DNA from: JAKALX01 sp964508715
GTDB lineage: Bacteria; Chloroflexota; Dehalococcoidia; Tepidiformales; Tepidiformaceae
NCBI GenBank assembly: GCA_964508715.1
Contig: CAZDUX010000016.1
Span: forward strand, 1 to 64,000
Direction: 5' to 3'
DNA: 64,000 nt
Within the stretch, counting starts at the first letter, position 1; each line of letters begins with the position of its first letter. Made by a program: the position numbers and the translations under genes. Below the pieces are notes generated by a model that saw only the letters and a program-made list of their open reading frames with translations, did not search any database and was not told where the DNA came from. Shown here one piece after another: positions 24,320 to 34,580 of this stretch.

Positions 24320-26083
24320 ATGCATTACAAGGATTCGAACTGTGGCCAACTGCGCGCCGGGGATGCCGGGCGGACGGTGCGCCTGGCCGGCTGGGTTCAC
24401 CGCCGGCGTGACCACGGTGGACTGATCTTCATCGACCTGCGCGATTCGAGTGGGATCGTCCAGCTCGTCTTCAACCCGGAGAACGCGGCGGCCCACGAGG
24501 TGGCTCACCGGGCACGCATCGAGTGGGTGCTGGCCGTGGAGGGAGAGGTTCAGACCCGGGACTCGGCGACGGTAAACCCGAACATGGCAACCGGCGAGGT
24601 CGAAGTGATCCCATCGTCGGCGCGGGTGCTGAACGAGGCACAAACGCCGCCGTTCTACATCAACGAACCGGTGGAGGTAGACGAACAGCTACGGCTCAAG
24701 TATCGCTACCTGGACCTGCGCAGGCCCGAGGTGGCGCGGATCATCAGGCTGCGGCACGAGGTAGTCCGCTACATGCGGAACTTCCTGGGCGAGCGGGGTT
24801 TTGTCGAGATCGAGACGCCAACACTCATCAAGTCGACACCAGAGGGTGCGCGCGATTTCCTCGTACCGTCGCGAATGCGGCCGGGACAGTTCTTCGCACT
24901 CCCCCAGTCGCCGCAGATCCTGAAGCAGCTGCTGATGTATGCGGGGTTCGAGAAGTACTTCCAGATCGCGCGGTGCTACCGCGACGAGGATTTCCGGGCG
25001 AACCGGGTGGCCGAGCATACCCAGCTCGACCTCGAGATGAGCTTCGTGACGGCGGACGATGTGATGGCCTTGATCGAGGAACTCTACACGGAGATCGCGG
25101 AGCGGTTCGGGGAGGGACGGAAGCTCGCGGCGAAACCGTTCCCGCGGCTCGACTACACCGACTGCATCGCGCGTTACGGGATCGACCGGCCGGACCTCCG
25201 CTTCGGGCTCGAGTTCGTGGATATCGCCAGCGCAGTCCGCTCATCGAGCTTCCAGGTGTTCGCCTCGGCACTGGCGGCAAACGGTGAGGTCAAGGCGATC
25301 CGTGTCCCCGGCCAGGCGGGGATGACACGCAAGGAGATCGATGAGCTGACCGAAATCGCGCGGGGCGGCGGCGCAAAGGGGCTCGCGTATATCGGCTTCC
25401 AGGGTGCGGAGCTGCGGTCGCCGATCGCGAAGTTCCTCTCGCCCGAAGAAGTCGCAGCGATCAAGTCGGCCACGGGCGCGGAGGACGGCGACATGGTGGT
25501 CATTGTGGCCGACCAGCCGGCGGTGGTCGCCAGGTCGTTGCATGAGGTTCGGAGTGCCCTTGGAACGAAGCTGGGGCTGAAGGACTCCAACGTGCTGTCG
25601 TTCGCGTGGATCGTTGGCTTCCCGCTGCTGGAATGGCATCCGGATGAAGGTCGCTGGGACGCAACGCACAACCCGTTCTGCGGGTTCCCGGAGTCAGAAC
25701 GGGCGAAGCTGGACACCGACCCGGGCGGCGCCCAGTCGTACCAGTACGACCTGACACTCAACGGCGACGAGGTGGGCGGCGGCTCCATCCGGATCGACAA
25801 CCGGGCCGACCAGGCGAAGGTGCTCTCGCTGATGGGGCACACGCCCGAGCAGCAGCAGGAGCGGTTCGGGGTGATCCTCGACGCGCTGGAATATGGCGCA
25901 CCGCCCGAGGGGGGCGTTGGCATGGGCATCGACCGGCTCATCATGTCGCTTGTAGGGACCGACAACATCCGCGATGTGATCGCGTTCCCGAAAACGTCTT
26001 CGGGGCTGGACCCGTTGATGGGCGCGCCATCACCGGTCGAGCGGGCGCAGCTGGAGGAGTTGGGGCTGCGAATCATCGGCTGA
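24320..26083 (+). CDS. aspS: Aspartyl-tRNA synthetase
   Basis: The 587-residue class II synthetase has the OB-fold anticodon-binding domain (RLAGWVHRRRDHGGLIFIDLRD) and motif 2 (FEKYFQIARCYRDEDFRANR). The bacterial GAD insert domain (about 285-420) is present, as is motif 3 (GVGMGIDRLIMSL). The bacterial length and insert exclude the archaeal type. ATG 24320 (MHYKDSNCGQL) was chosen because the longer frame overlaps the ModE-like gene. No clear Shine-Dalgarno precedes it. Whether it is discriminating or also charges tRNA-Asn cannot be judged. Confidence 0.95.
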   Translation: MHYKDSNCGQLRAGDAGRTVRLAGWVHRRRDHGGLIFIDLRDSSGIVQLVFNPENAAAHEVAHRARIEWVLAVEGEVQTRDSATVNPNMATGEVEVIPSSARVLNEAQTPPFYINEPVEVDEQLRLKYRYLDLRRPEVARIIRLRHEVVRYMRNFLGERGFVEIETPTLIKSTPEGARDFLVPSRMRPGQFFALPQSPQILKQLLMYAGFEKYFQIARCYRDEDFRANRVAEHTQLDLEMSFVTADDVMALIEELYTEIAERFGEGRKLAAKPFPRLDYTDCIARYGIDRPDLRFGLEFVDIASAVRSSSFQVFASALAANGEVKAIRVPGQAGMTRKEIDELTEIARGGGAKGLAYIGFQGAELRSPIAKFLSPEEVAAIKSATGAEDGDMVVIVADQPAVVARSLHEVRSALGTKLGLKDSNVLSFAWIVGFPLLEWHPDEGRWDATHNPFCGFPESERAKLDTDPGGAQSYQYDLTLNGDEVGGGSIRIDNRADQAKVLSLMGHTPEQQQERFGVILDALEYGAPPEGGVGMGIDRLIMSLVGTDNIRDVIAFPKTSSGLDPLMGAPSPVERAQLEELGLRIIG

Positions 26084-26315
26084 GTGGCGGGCGTACCGTC
26101 GCGAGCGCGGAGCGCTGACCGGGAACACCCGGGGTACTGATCCATGGCCTCGCGCCGGTTCAGCCTATGCCATGTCGGGAAAGGGAACGGATGGCGGCGT
26201 AGTCTCTGAGCGCGGTTCGCGTGTACGCTGTGGCGGCTCCCGCGGGCCGTGGCGTGCATTGCTGCCAGGCTCATTTGCGAGGGCATCATCGAATCTCTCC
26301 GTGGCGGGTGGAAGC

Positions 26316-27980
26316 TTGTCGAACCGAACACTCGCGCTCCTGATGGGCGTCGTCGCGTTCCTGATCCTGGTGGTGGGCATCGTGTTTGTGGCCGCGCTGG
26401 CAGGAGGCGGCGGCGATGATGGCGGCGGGACGCCCGCAAGCCCCGATAGAAGACCGAACACGAGCGGGGATATCTGCAAGGGCAACACGCTCATCACCTA
26501 TGGCGACGACCCGGCGACAGTGCTCGATCCGATCCAGGTGCGCGATGACAACACGGCCCAATACGTCCTCGAGATCTTCGACGGGCTGGTCACACTCGGC
26601 CTTGACTTGAAGGTGCAGCCGGACATCGCGAAGAGCTGGGACATTTCTCCCGACGGGAAGACGTACACATTCCATCTGCGCGATGACGTGGTGTTTCACG
26701 ACGGGAGCCGCCGTGTGACCGCTGCCGACTTCAAGTACAGCATCGAGCGAGCGGCAGACCCGAAGAACGGGTCACCAACCGTGACGCTCTACCTGGGAAA
26801 TATCGTTGGCCTGAAGGACCGGTTCAACAACAAGGCGAACGACGTGGCAGGCGTGAAGGTCATCAACGATACAACCGTGGAGATCGACCTGGTTCAGCCT
26901 GCTGAATTCTTCCTCGCGGAGCTCACGTATCCGGTAGCATTCGTCGTCGACAAGAACCAGATCGAGAGGGACCCGCGGAACTGGACGCGGCACCCGAACG
27001 GGACGGGTCCGTTCAAGCTCACGACCTACACGCCTGGGCAAACCATCTTGCTGACGAGGAACGACCGGTATCACCTTGGCGCGGCAAAGCTGGATGCTGT
27101 CGACTTCGAGCTCGGCGGCGGGTCGATCGTGACTCGTTACGAGAACAACGAGCTGCACATCAGCGTTGTGCCGCCGATTGAGCTGGGTGATGTGAAGAGC
27201 GGCAAGAGCCCGCTGGCAAAGGACTATCACCCGCAACCGGAGATGGCGATCAACCACATGGCGTTCAATATCCACCAGGCGCCGTTTGACGACGTGAACG
27301 TCCGGCGGGCAATGGCGATGGCGGTGGACCGCGACAACATCAACAAGGTGCTGCTGTTCGATTCACAGCAGGTGGCCGATGGCATACTCCCGCCGGAAAT
27401 GCCGGGGTATAGCGCGAGCGTCCACGCTTTGAAGTTCGATGTGGCGGCCGCCAAAGCGGCGCTGGCACAATCGAAGTACGCAGGGAACATGCCGCGCATC
27501 ATCCTGACCTACCCGGGGAGCGGCGGAGACGCACCGGACACGCTCGCGGCATTCCAGGCAGCGTGGAAGGACAACCTCGGGCTCGATGTGCAACTACAGG
27601 CACTCGACTACGCGGCCTATCTGCGCGAGTTGCGGAAGGGGACCTTCCAGATGTTTGCGGCTGGCTGGATCGCCGACTACCCGGACCCGGAGAACTTCCT
27701 CGACAAGCTCTTCGCAAGCGACAGCGTGCAGAACGAACAGGGCTACAAGGACGACCAGGTGGACCAGTGGCTGCAGCAGGCCCGGACGGGCCGCGACCCG
27801 GCTGAACGCTACGGGCTCTATAACCAGGTGGAGCAGAAGATCCTGGACGATGCGGTGATGATGCCGACGTTCTGGCCCGTTGCCCACACCCTGGTAAAGC
27901 CGTGCGTGAAAGGCTGGCCGCAGGTGGCGCTCTCCGTGCCAAAGTACCGCTTCATCAGCATCGAAGCGGATACGAAGTAA
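26316..27980 (+). CDS. ABC transporter substrate-binding protein, family 5 (peptide/nickel type)
   Basis: From the TTG at 26316 the product is 554 residues. It has an N-terminal membrane anchor or signal (about 4-28) and then the SBP_bac_5 fold. Visible marks are DPIQVRDDNTAQYVLEIFDGLVTL, IAKSWDISPDGKTYTFHLRDDVVFHDG, GTGPFKL, DVNVRRAMAMAVDRDNI and GWIADYPDPENFLDKL. TTG was chosen because GGTGGA precedes it and it places the hydrophobic segment at the N-terminus; ATG 26172 is a longer alternative. Permeases follow at once, but the ATPase genes are not in the window. Confidence 0.9.
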   Translation: MSNRTLALLMGVVAFLILVVGIVFVAALAGGGGDDGGGTPASPDRRPNTSGDICKGNTLITYGDDPATVLDPIQVRDDNTAQYVLEIFDGLVTLGLDLKVQPDIAKSWDISPDGKTYTFHLRDDVVFHDGSRRVTAADFKYSIERAADPKNGSPTVTLYLGNIVGLKDRFNNKANDVAGVKVINDTTVEIDLVQPAEFFLAELTYPVAFVVDKNQIERDPRNWTRHPNGTGPFKLTTYTPGQTILLTRNDRYHLGAAKLDAVDFELGGGSIVTRYENNELHISVVPPIELGDVKSGKSPLAKDYHPQPEMAINHMAFNIHQAPFDDVNVRRAMAMAVDRDNINKVLLFDSQQVADGILPPEMPGYSASVHALKFDVAAAKAALAQSKYAGNMPRIILTYPGSGGDAPDTLAAFQAAWKDNLGLDVQLQALDYAAYLRELRKGTFQMFAAGWIADYPDPENFLDKLFASDSVQNEQGYKDDQVDQWLQQARTGRDPAERYGLYNQVEQKILDDAVMMPTFWPVAHTLVKPCVKGWPQVALSVPKYRFISIEADTK

Positions 27981-27990
27981 GCGGGCAGCG

Positions 27991-28941
27991 GTGAGCCCGG
28001 GGCTGCTCGGTTACATCCTCCGGCGCCTGCTCTGGGCTGTCCCGGTGCTGTTCGTGATCTCGGTAGTGGTGTTCGTCATGCTGCGTCTGGCGCCCGGTGA
28101 CCCGATCGATAGCATCCTGAAGACGCATTATGACGAGCAAGTTGCCCAGCGACTGCGCGAGAAGTACGGCTACGACAGGCCGGTCGCCGTCCAGTATGTG
28201 AAGTACCTGGAGAACCTGGCACACGGTGATCTCGGCGTCTCGACGATCCACACCGACTTCACAGCGCAGGATGTCATCCTGCCGAAGATCTGGGTTTCGA
28301 CGCAGATCGGGTTTTTCGCGCTCCTCATCACGTTCGGTCTCGGGATACCGGTGGGGCTCTACGCGGCCCTCGCGCGAGGGACGTTTCTCGACCCCCTCGT
28401 GATCGCGTGGTGGCTGGCGTTCGACGCAATCCCCACGTTCGTGCTGACAACACTGGCGAGCTGGCTTTTCGCTCTCAAGCTGGGGCTCGTGGGGCTGAGC
28501 TACGAAGGGGTGTACAGCACGCACATGATCGTGCCGGTATTCGTGCTGGCGATCCCGGGGGTGGCAGGCGTCGCCCGGTTCATGCGAGCGTCGGTCATCA
28601 GTGTCATCGGTGAGGATTACATTCGCACGGCACGGGCGAAAGGGCTGAAGGAGACGACGGTGGTGTTCCGCCATATCGCGCGGAACGCGATGCTCCCGAT
28701 GATCACGGTCATCGGCCTGGCACTGCCAGGGATCGCAGGCGGAGCACTCTTCGTCGAGCAGGGGTTCGGTATTCCAGGGATTGCCAGTGAGTCGCTACAG
28801 GCAGCGCTCGCACCCGATTACGACGTGATCCTTGCACTGGTGCTGTTCGGGTCGGTGTTGTTCGTGCTGGCAAACGTGGTGATCGATATCGCCTACGCAT
28901 TCATCGACCCACGGGTACGCCTCGGGTCGGTAAGGGGCTGA
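27991..28941 (+). CDS. ABC transporter permease, DppB/OppB type
   Basis: The 316-residue inner-membrane protein starts GYILRRLLWAVPVLFVISVVVFVMLRLAPGDP, the hallmark of DppB-type permeases. It carries six or so membrane spans. The cytoplasmic EAA loop (IRTARAKGLKETTVVFRHIARNAMLP) docks the ATPase. The GTG start lies 11 bp after the binding-protein stop. It should form the channel with the next gene. Confidence 0.93.
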   Translation: MSPGLLGYILRRLLWAVPVLFVISVVVFVMLRLAPGDPIDSILKTHYDEQVAQRLREKYGYDRPVAVQYVKYLENLAHGDLGVSTIHTDFTAQDVILPKIWVSTQIGFFALLITFGLGIPVGLYAALARGTFLDPLVIAWWLAFDAIPTFVLTTLASWLFALKLGLVGLSYEGVYSTHMIVPVFVLAIPGVAGVARFMRASVISVIGEDYIRTARAKGLKETTVVFRHIARNAMLPMITVIGLALPGIAGGALFVEQGFGIPGIASESLQAALAPDYDVILALVLFGSVLFVLANVVIDIAYAFIDPRVRLGSVRG

Positions 28942-28945
28942 CGAG

Positions 28946-29914
28946 ATGGCCATCGCCGGTGCAGCCTGGGAACAGGAGATGGCACTCCCCGCGGCGAGGC
29001 GTTTCACAACGGTGCGCCGGATCCTCGGGAAGAAGATCGCCGTAGTGGCGCTCGTGTACCTTGCCATCTTCTATGGCGCCGGGCTGTTGGCCCCGTGGGT
29101 TGCCCCGGATGACCCCAACCAGCAGCACGTGACCATCGAGGATCGGCGGCAACCACCATCGCGCGAGCACTGGCTGGGGACGGATACGCTTGGGCGCGAC
29201 CTGTTTTCTCGGGCGCTGTACGCCGCACGGACAACCGTGCTGTTCACCCTGGTCGTGGTGGTAACAGGCGGCCTCTTCCTCGGGCTGGGATTGGGATTGC
29301 TGGCGGGGTATCGCGGTGGGTGGGTCGATACACTGATCATGCGGGCGGGCGAGGTACTCGCGGGGCTGCCAACACTCGTCCTGATGCTTGCAATAACCGC
29401 GGCATTCCGGCCACGGATCATGGACATCAGCTTCTGGCTGCAGGACCACACATGGCTTGGAGCGGATTCGCAGACCGTCGTGAAGTTCTTCATCATCGCG
29501 GGGGCGAGCGTTCCGTTTGCGTGGGTAGGCAGCGCGCGAATCGTTCGCAGCCAGGCACTCGCCATTCGCGAGGAGAGCTACGTGGTGGCAGCAGAGGCGA
29601 TGGGCGCATCGACGTGGCGCGTGGTGTTCCGCCACATCATGCCGGGCGTGATGCCGCTCTGGATGGTCGGACTCAGTTCCTCGATGGCCGGAATCGCAGG
29701 AACCGAGGTCGCTCTCTCCTACCTGGGACTTGGCATCGACCCTCCGGGCTCGAGCTTCGGGAACATGATCGAGGGCGCCGTCGGGACGCGGACGTTCGAA
29801 CAGTACCCACACCTGCTGCTGGCGTCCGCACTTCCGGTCATCCTCTTCTTCTTCGCGTGGAATCTGCTGGGCGATGCCCTGGTAGACCTGCTGGAGTCGC
29901 GGCGGGGCGCGTAG
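28946..29914 (+). CDS. ABC transporter permease, DppC/OppC type
   Basis: The 322-residue permease has the N-terminal OppC_N region and then multiple membrane spans. Its EAA loop is ESYVVAAEAMGASTWRVVFRHIMPGVMP. LGTDTLGRDLFSRALYAARTTV is characteristic of DppC. It lies 4 bp after the DppB-like gene, the usual pairing. No ATPase gene follows, so the import complex must borrow ATPases encoded elsewhere (inference). Confidence 0.92.
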   Translation: MAIAGAAWEQEMALPAARRFTTVRRILGKKIAVVALVYLAIFYGAGLLAPWVAPDDPNQQHVTIEDRRQPPSREHWLGTDTLGRDLFSRALYAARTTVLFTLVVVVTGGLFLGLGLGLLAGYRGGWVDTLIMRAGEVLAGLPTLVLMLAITAAFRPRIMDISFWLQDHTWLGADSQTVVKFFIIAGASVPFAWVGSARIVRSQALAIREESYVVAAEAMGASTWRVVFRHIMPGVMPLWMVGLSSSMAGIAGTEVALSYLGLGIDPPGSSFGNMIEGAVGTRTFEQYPHLLLASALPVILFFFAWNLLGDALVDLLESRRGA

Positions 29915-30254
29915 GAGCGAAACGGCGAGGCGGAACGAACGGTGTTTCGTGGGAGACTCATGGAATGGCCGGTGGTGTGGCACGTGCTCCGGCTGCGATT
30001 GCCGTCACCGGCACCGTCCGTGGTGAAGGTACTGGAGCGTGATCGGGGTAGAGGTGTGGCACCATTTGCCGCTGAACTGCACACCAATCGTCTGGACGCG
30101 GGGGCCTGCGGAAGAGCAGCAAGCACCGAGCCGAACGGTTTCCCGGGCTTGTCCGGAGCGGTTTCCACCCGAAGGGGCACCCAGCCGCGGCCTTCGACAC
30201 CGGCACGAGACGGGGGCTTTGCTATACTGACCGTCGGAGGATCAGGATCGCCCG
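29915..30254. other. Intergenic region before trigger factor
   Basis: This 340-bp region has no supportable gene. A good -10-like hexamer TATACT (30223-30228) lies near its right end, followed by GGAGGATCAGG before the tig start. I could not assign a -35 box with confidence. The rest is GC-rich with short inverted repeats. Confidence 0.5.
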
Positions 30255-31547
30255 GTGAAAGTAACCCTCGAACGACTCCCCGAGAGCCGCGTACAGCTCG
30301 ATATCGAAGTCGAGGCCGACCGTTTCGAAAAGTCAAAGGACGCCGCGTACCGGCGGCTTGCGCCGCGTGCGAAGGTCCCCGGATTTCGTCCCGGCAAGGC
30401 TCCCCGCCAACTGACCGAGAAGTACATCGGTACGGACCGGCTCCTCAACGAAGCGATTGATAAGCTCCTGCCCGAGGTCTACAACGAGGCCATCGAAGAG
30501 CACGATGTGGATGCCATCGCACAGCCTGAGCTCGACAAGATCGATCTCGACCCGCTGCGGCTGAAATTCATCGTTGCCGTTCGCCCGGCGGTCGATCTCG
30601 GCGCCTACAAGGAGATCCGCATCGAGCCCGAGCCGGTCGAGGTGACCGATGAGATGCTGGACGAGCAGGTCACGCTCATCCAGCGGCGGTATGCGACGCA
30701 GGTGCCGGCCGATCGGCCGATCGCATGGAACGACATCCTCATCGCGGACGTGAAAGGAACGATCGACGACGAGACGTTCGTCGAAGACCTTGACGCGGAG
30801 TTCCCGGTTCGCGAGGGCACCGTGCTCTTCGTGGAGGGGCTGGCCGAGGCGTTCATTGGGATGGCCAAGGGCGAGGAGAAGAGCGTTGTCCTGGCAATGC
30901 CGGAAGATTTCCGGGTTGAGCGGCTGGCAGGCAAGACGGCGACCTTCACGCTCACCATCAAGGAAGTGAAGGAAGAACAGCTTCCGGAACTGGACGACGA
31001 GTTCGCTCAGCAGGTGAATCCTGACGAATTTCAAACATTCGCAGCACTCAGGGAGCGGATCCTGGCGGACCTCACGAAAGCACTCACGGAGCAGGCCGAC
31101 GCGGCCTACCGCACAAAGGCTGTCGACGCGCTAGTCGAAGGCGCCACCATCGAGTTCCCGCGGGTACTCGTAGAGCGCGAGATCGACCACATCGTGCGCG
31201 ACTCGATGGGGAACGACCAGCAGCAGTACGCGCAGTACCTGCGGCGCGTCGGACGAAGCGAATCCGAGTACCGGGAATCACTTCGGGATGCCGCTGAATC
31301 CCGAGTTCGGCGTTCGCTGGCACTTAATGAGCTCGCCGAAGCTGAAGGTATCGACGTATCTGCCGAAGAGATAGAAGGGGAGTTGGACAAGCTGGTGGAA
31401 CCGCTGGGTGATGACGCCGAGCGTTTCCGGCAGATGTTCGCGACCGACGACGGGGTGGCGACGCTTCGCCGCAACCTGCTCAGCCGCAAGACCCTCGACC
31501 GGCTTGCGGCCATCGCCCAGGGAGAGGCACAGGAGGAGACCGAGTGA
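30255..31547 (+). CDS. tig: Trigger factor (ribosome-bound chaperone/PPIase)
   Basis: The 430-residue product has the ribosome-binding N-terminal domain with the signature region PRAKVPGFRPGKAP (about 37-50). An FKBP-like PPIase domain follows (about 155-240). The helical C-terminal chaperone domain contains VPR-type FPRVLVEREIDHIVRD. It starts at GTG 30255. tig-clpP-clpX is a classic bacterial operon, here intact, with GTGA overlap to clpP. Confidence 0.95.
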   Translation: MKVTLERLPESRVQLDIEVEADRFEKSKDAAYRRLAPRAKVPGFRPGKAPRQLTEKYIGTDRLLNEAIDKLLPEVYNEAIEEHDVDAIAQPELDKIDLDPLRLKFIVAVRPAVDLGAYKEIRIEPEPVEVTDEMLDEQVTLIQRRYATQVPADRPIAWNDILIADVKGTIDDETFVEDLDAEFPVREGTVLFVEGLAEAFIGMAKGEEKSVVLAMPEDFRVERLAGKTATFTLTIKEVKEEQLPELDDEFAQQVNPDEFQTFAALRERILADLTKALTEQADAAYRTKAVDALVEGATIEFPRVLVEREIDHIVRDSMGNDQQQYAQYLRRVGRSESEYRESLRDAAESRVRRSLALNELAEAEGIDVSAEEIEGELDKLVEPLGDDAERFRQMFATDDGVATLRRNLLSRKTLDRLAAIAQGEAQEETE

Positions 31548-32179
31548 ACGAGGGGCAGCCCCGGGTCCACCCGCTGGTCCAGGCCATCATTCCGACGGTG
31601 ATCGAGAGCGGGCCACGCTCCGAGCGCGCCTTCGACATTTTTTCGCTGTTGCTGAAGGAACGTATCGTGTTCCTCGGAACACCGATCGATGATCAGATAG
31701 CGAACCTCATCGTCGCGCAACTGCTTTACCTGCAGCGCGAAGACCCGGAACGCGATATCAGCATGTACATCCATTCCCCGGGGGGCGTCATTACGGCCGG
31801 CCTCGCGATTTACGACACGATGCAGCTCATCGAGCCCGATGTATCGACAATCGCGGTTGGCCAGACGGCCTCCATGGCGACGGTGCTGCTCTGTGCCGGC
31901 GCGAAGGGCAAGCGCTTCGCACTGCCGAATGCAACCGTGCACATGCACCAGGCGCTCGGCGGAGCCCGCGGGCAAGCTTCGGATATCGAGATCGCGGCGA
32001 AGGAGACACTCCGGCTGAACGAGATCATCCGTAACATCATCTCCTCGCACACAGGCCAGCCGGTGGAGCGGGTGACAAAAGACTTCGACCGTGACTTCTA
32101 CCTGGATGCCCAGGGGGCGAAGGACTACGGCTTCGTCGACGAGCTGCTGGCGCGGCCCGAAGACGTCAAGAAGAACTAG
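31544..32179 (+). CDS. clpP: ATP-dependent Clp protease proteolytic subunit
   Basis: This serine protease forms the tetradecameric barrel fed by ClpX. The 211-residue product has the catalytic triad: Ser110 in GQTASMATVLL, His135 in TVHMHQALGG and Asp184 in FDRDFYLDA. The usual MIHQP reads VHMHQAL, a small deviation that keeps His-Gln. The GTG start shares bases with the tig stop (31544-31547). clpX follows 23 bp later. Confidence 0.95.
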   Translation: MNEGQPRVHPLVQAIIPTVIESGPRSERAFDIFSLLLKERIVFLGTPIDDQIANLIVAQLLYLQREDPERDISMYIHSPGGVITAGLAIYDTMQLIEPDVSTIAVGQTASMATVLLCAGAKGKRFALPNATVHMHQALGGARGQASDIEIAAKETLRLNEIIRNIISSHTGQPVERVTKDFDRDFYLDAQGAKDYGFVDELLARPEDVKKN

Positions 32180-32202
32180 CTCAGGAACGGGGGGCATTCG
32201 CC

Positions 32203-33519
<1,317 letters not shown>

Positions 33520-33544
33520 AGCCGGGCAAGCACACCGAACCACA

Positions 33545-33564
33545 ACGGGGCCGATGGGCCCCGT
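33545..33564 (+). terminator. Intrinsic terminator after clpX
   Basis: ACGGGGCC and GGCCCCGT form an 8-bp stem with a 4-nt loop, followed by TTGCCTTTG. It is 26 bp past the clpX stop and ends the tig-clpPX transcript. Confidence 0.8.
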
Positions 33565-33707
33565 TTGCCTTTGCACTGATCCGGGATGACGGCGGTACCG
33601 GATCCGGCGTACGTATCGCACCACCGGAGCCGATTCCGGGGGGTGTCAGGGGGCATTGGCGGCGTGCGATACTCCATCCCACGCGCGACTTGCGCCGGGG
33701 TTCGCTG

Positions 33708-34571
33708 ATGCTCTCTTACGTCGACCGTATTCAGCTCGCTGTCCGCGACCGAAAGGCAGCGGTGAGGACCTGGGAGACCGTTTTCGGGGCTACCGTCACA
33801 GACGAGGGCGGATCGAAGGTCCTCAATGCACATCGGACGACGGTGCAGGCGGGTGATACGCTGTTCGACTTCCTCGAACCGGCAGGGGACGGCCTCGTGC
33901 AGGCGTTCGCAGAACAGTGGGGCGAAGGGCTGTATGGCGTTGCGTTCGCAACACCGGACGTGCAGGCCATGGCAAAACACCTCGACTCCCAACGGGTGTC
34001 GTTCTCGCCCGAAAAGGATGCGCTCGTCCTCTCACCGGATGCCACGCACGGGATGCCGGCGATGATCGTGCCCGAAACTGCACGAGAGCATGCCGGGGGC
34101 GTCATCACGCACGTCTACGAAGTGACAAACCCCGTCAACGACTGGCAGGACACGGCAGCTCTCTACACGCGGATCTTCGGGCTCGACCCGACACGGTTCT
34201 CACCGATCAACAGCAGCGCATATGGATACACAGGGACACTTACGCTGTTCGATCCCCCGACACGCCTCGACCGGGTGGAGATCACCCAGACTGCCGGCGG
34301 CGGGGCGATGGACCGCTTCTTCCAGAAGCGAGGACCTTCGCTCTACATGTGCTATGCGGAGACGGAAGACGTGGTGGCATTCCGGGAGCGCCTCACGGCA
34401 GCCGGGGTACGGTTCGCCGGCGGTGAGAATCAGCCAGCGGACGCAGGGTTCTTCATCCACCCGAGTTCATTGCACGGGATGCTGATGGGGATCAGCCGGA
34501 CGAACTACGCGTGGGTCTGGAGTGGGCGCCCGGAACTGGCCGGCGCAGGGGCCGACCAGTTCGTTCATTGA
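33708..34571 (+). CDS. VOC-superfamily (glyoxalase/dioxygenase-like) protein
   Basis: The 287-residue protein has two vicinal-oxygen-chelate modules. One starts YVDRIQLAVRDRKAAVRTWETVFGATV and the second starts GGVITHVYEVTNPVNDWQDTAALYTRIFGLDPTRF. The family includes glyoxalase I and extradiol dioxygenases. The reaction here is unknown; typical metal ligands at the first strand of module 1 are not all present. ATG 33708 was chosen over the frame that overlaps clpX. It converges on valS with only 9 bp between the stops. Confidence 0.78.
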   Translation: MLSYVDRIQLAVRDRKAAVRTWETVFGATVTDEGGSKVLNAHRTTVQAGDTLFDFLEPAGDGLVQAFAEQWGEGLYGVAFATPDVQAMAKHLDSQRVSFSPEKDALVLSPDATHGMPAMIVPETAREHAGGVITHVYEVTNPVNDWQDTAALYTRIFGLDPTRFSPINSSAYGYTGTLTLFDPPTRLDRVEITQTAGGGAMDRFFQKRGPSLYMCYAETEDVVAFRERLTAAGVRFAGGENQPADAGFFIHPSSLHGMLMGISRTNYAWVWSGRPELAGAGADQFVH

Positions 34572-34580
34572 GACCGGGAC

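Noticed and set aside
33595..33635. tRNA-like T-arm (GTACGTATC followed by GCACC and ACCGGAGCC)
   Set aside because: It resembles a T-loop, but the T-stem does not pair, the loop lacks TTCRA and no acceptor, D or anticodon arms could be found. Treated as chance or a degraded remnant.
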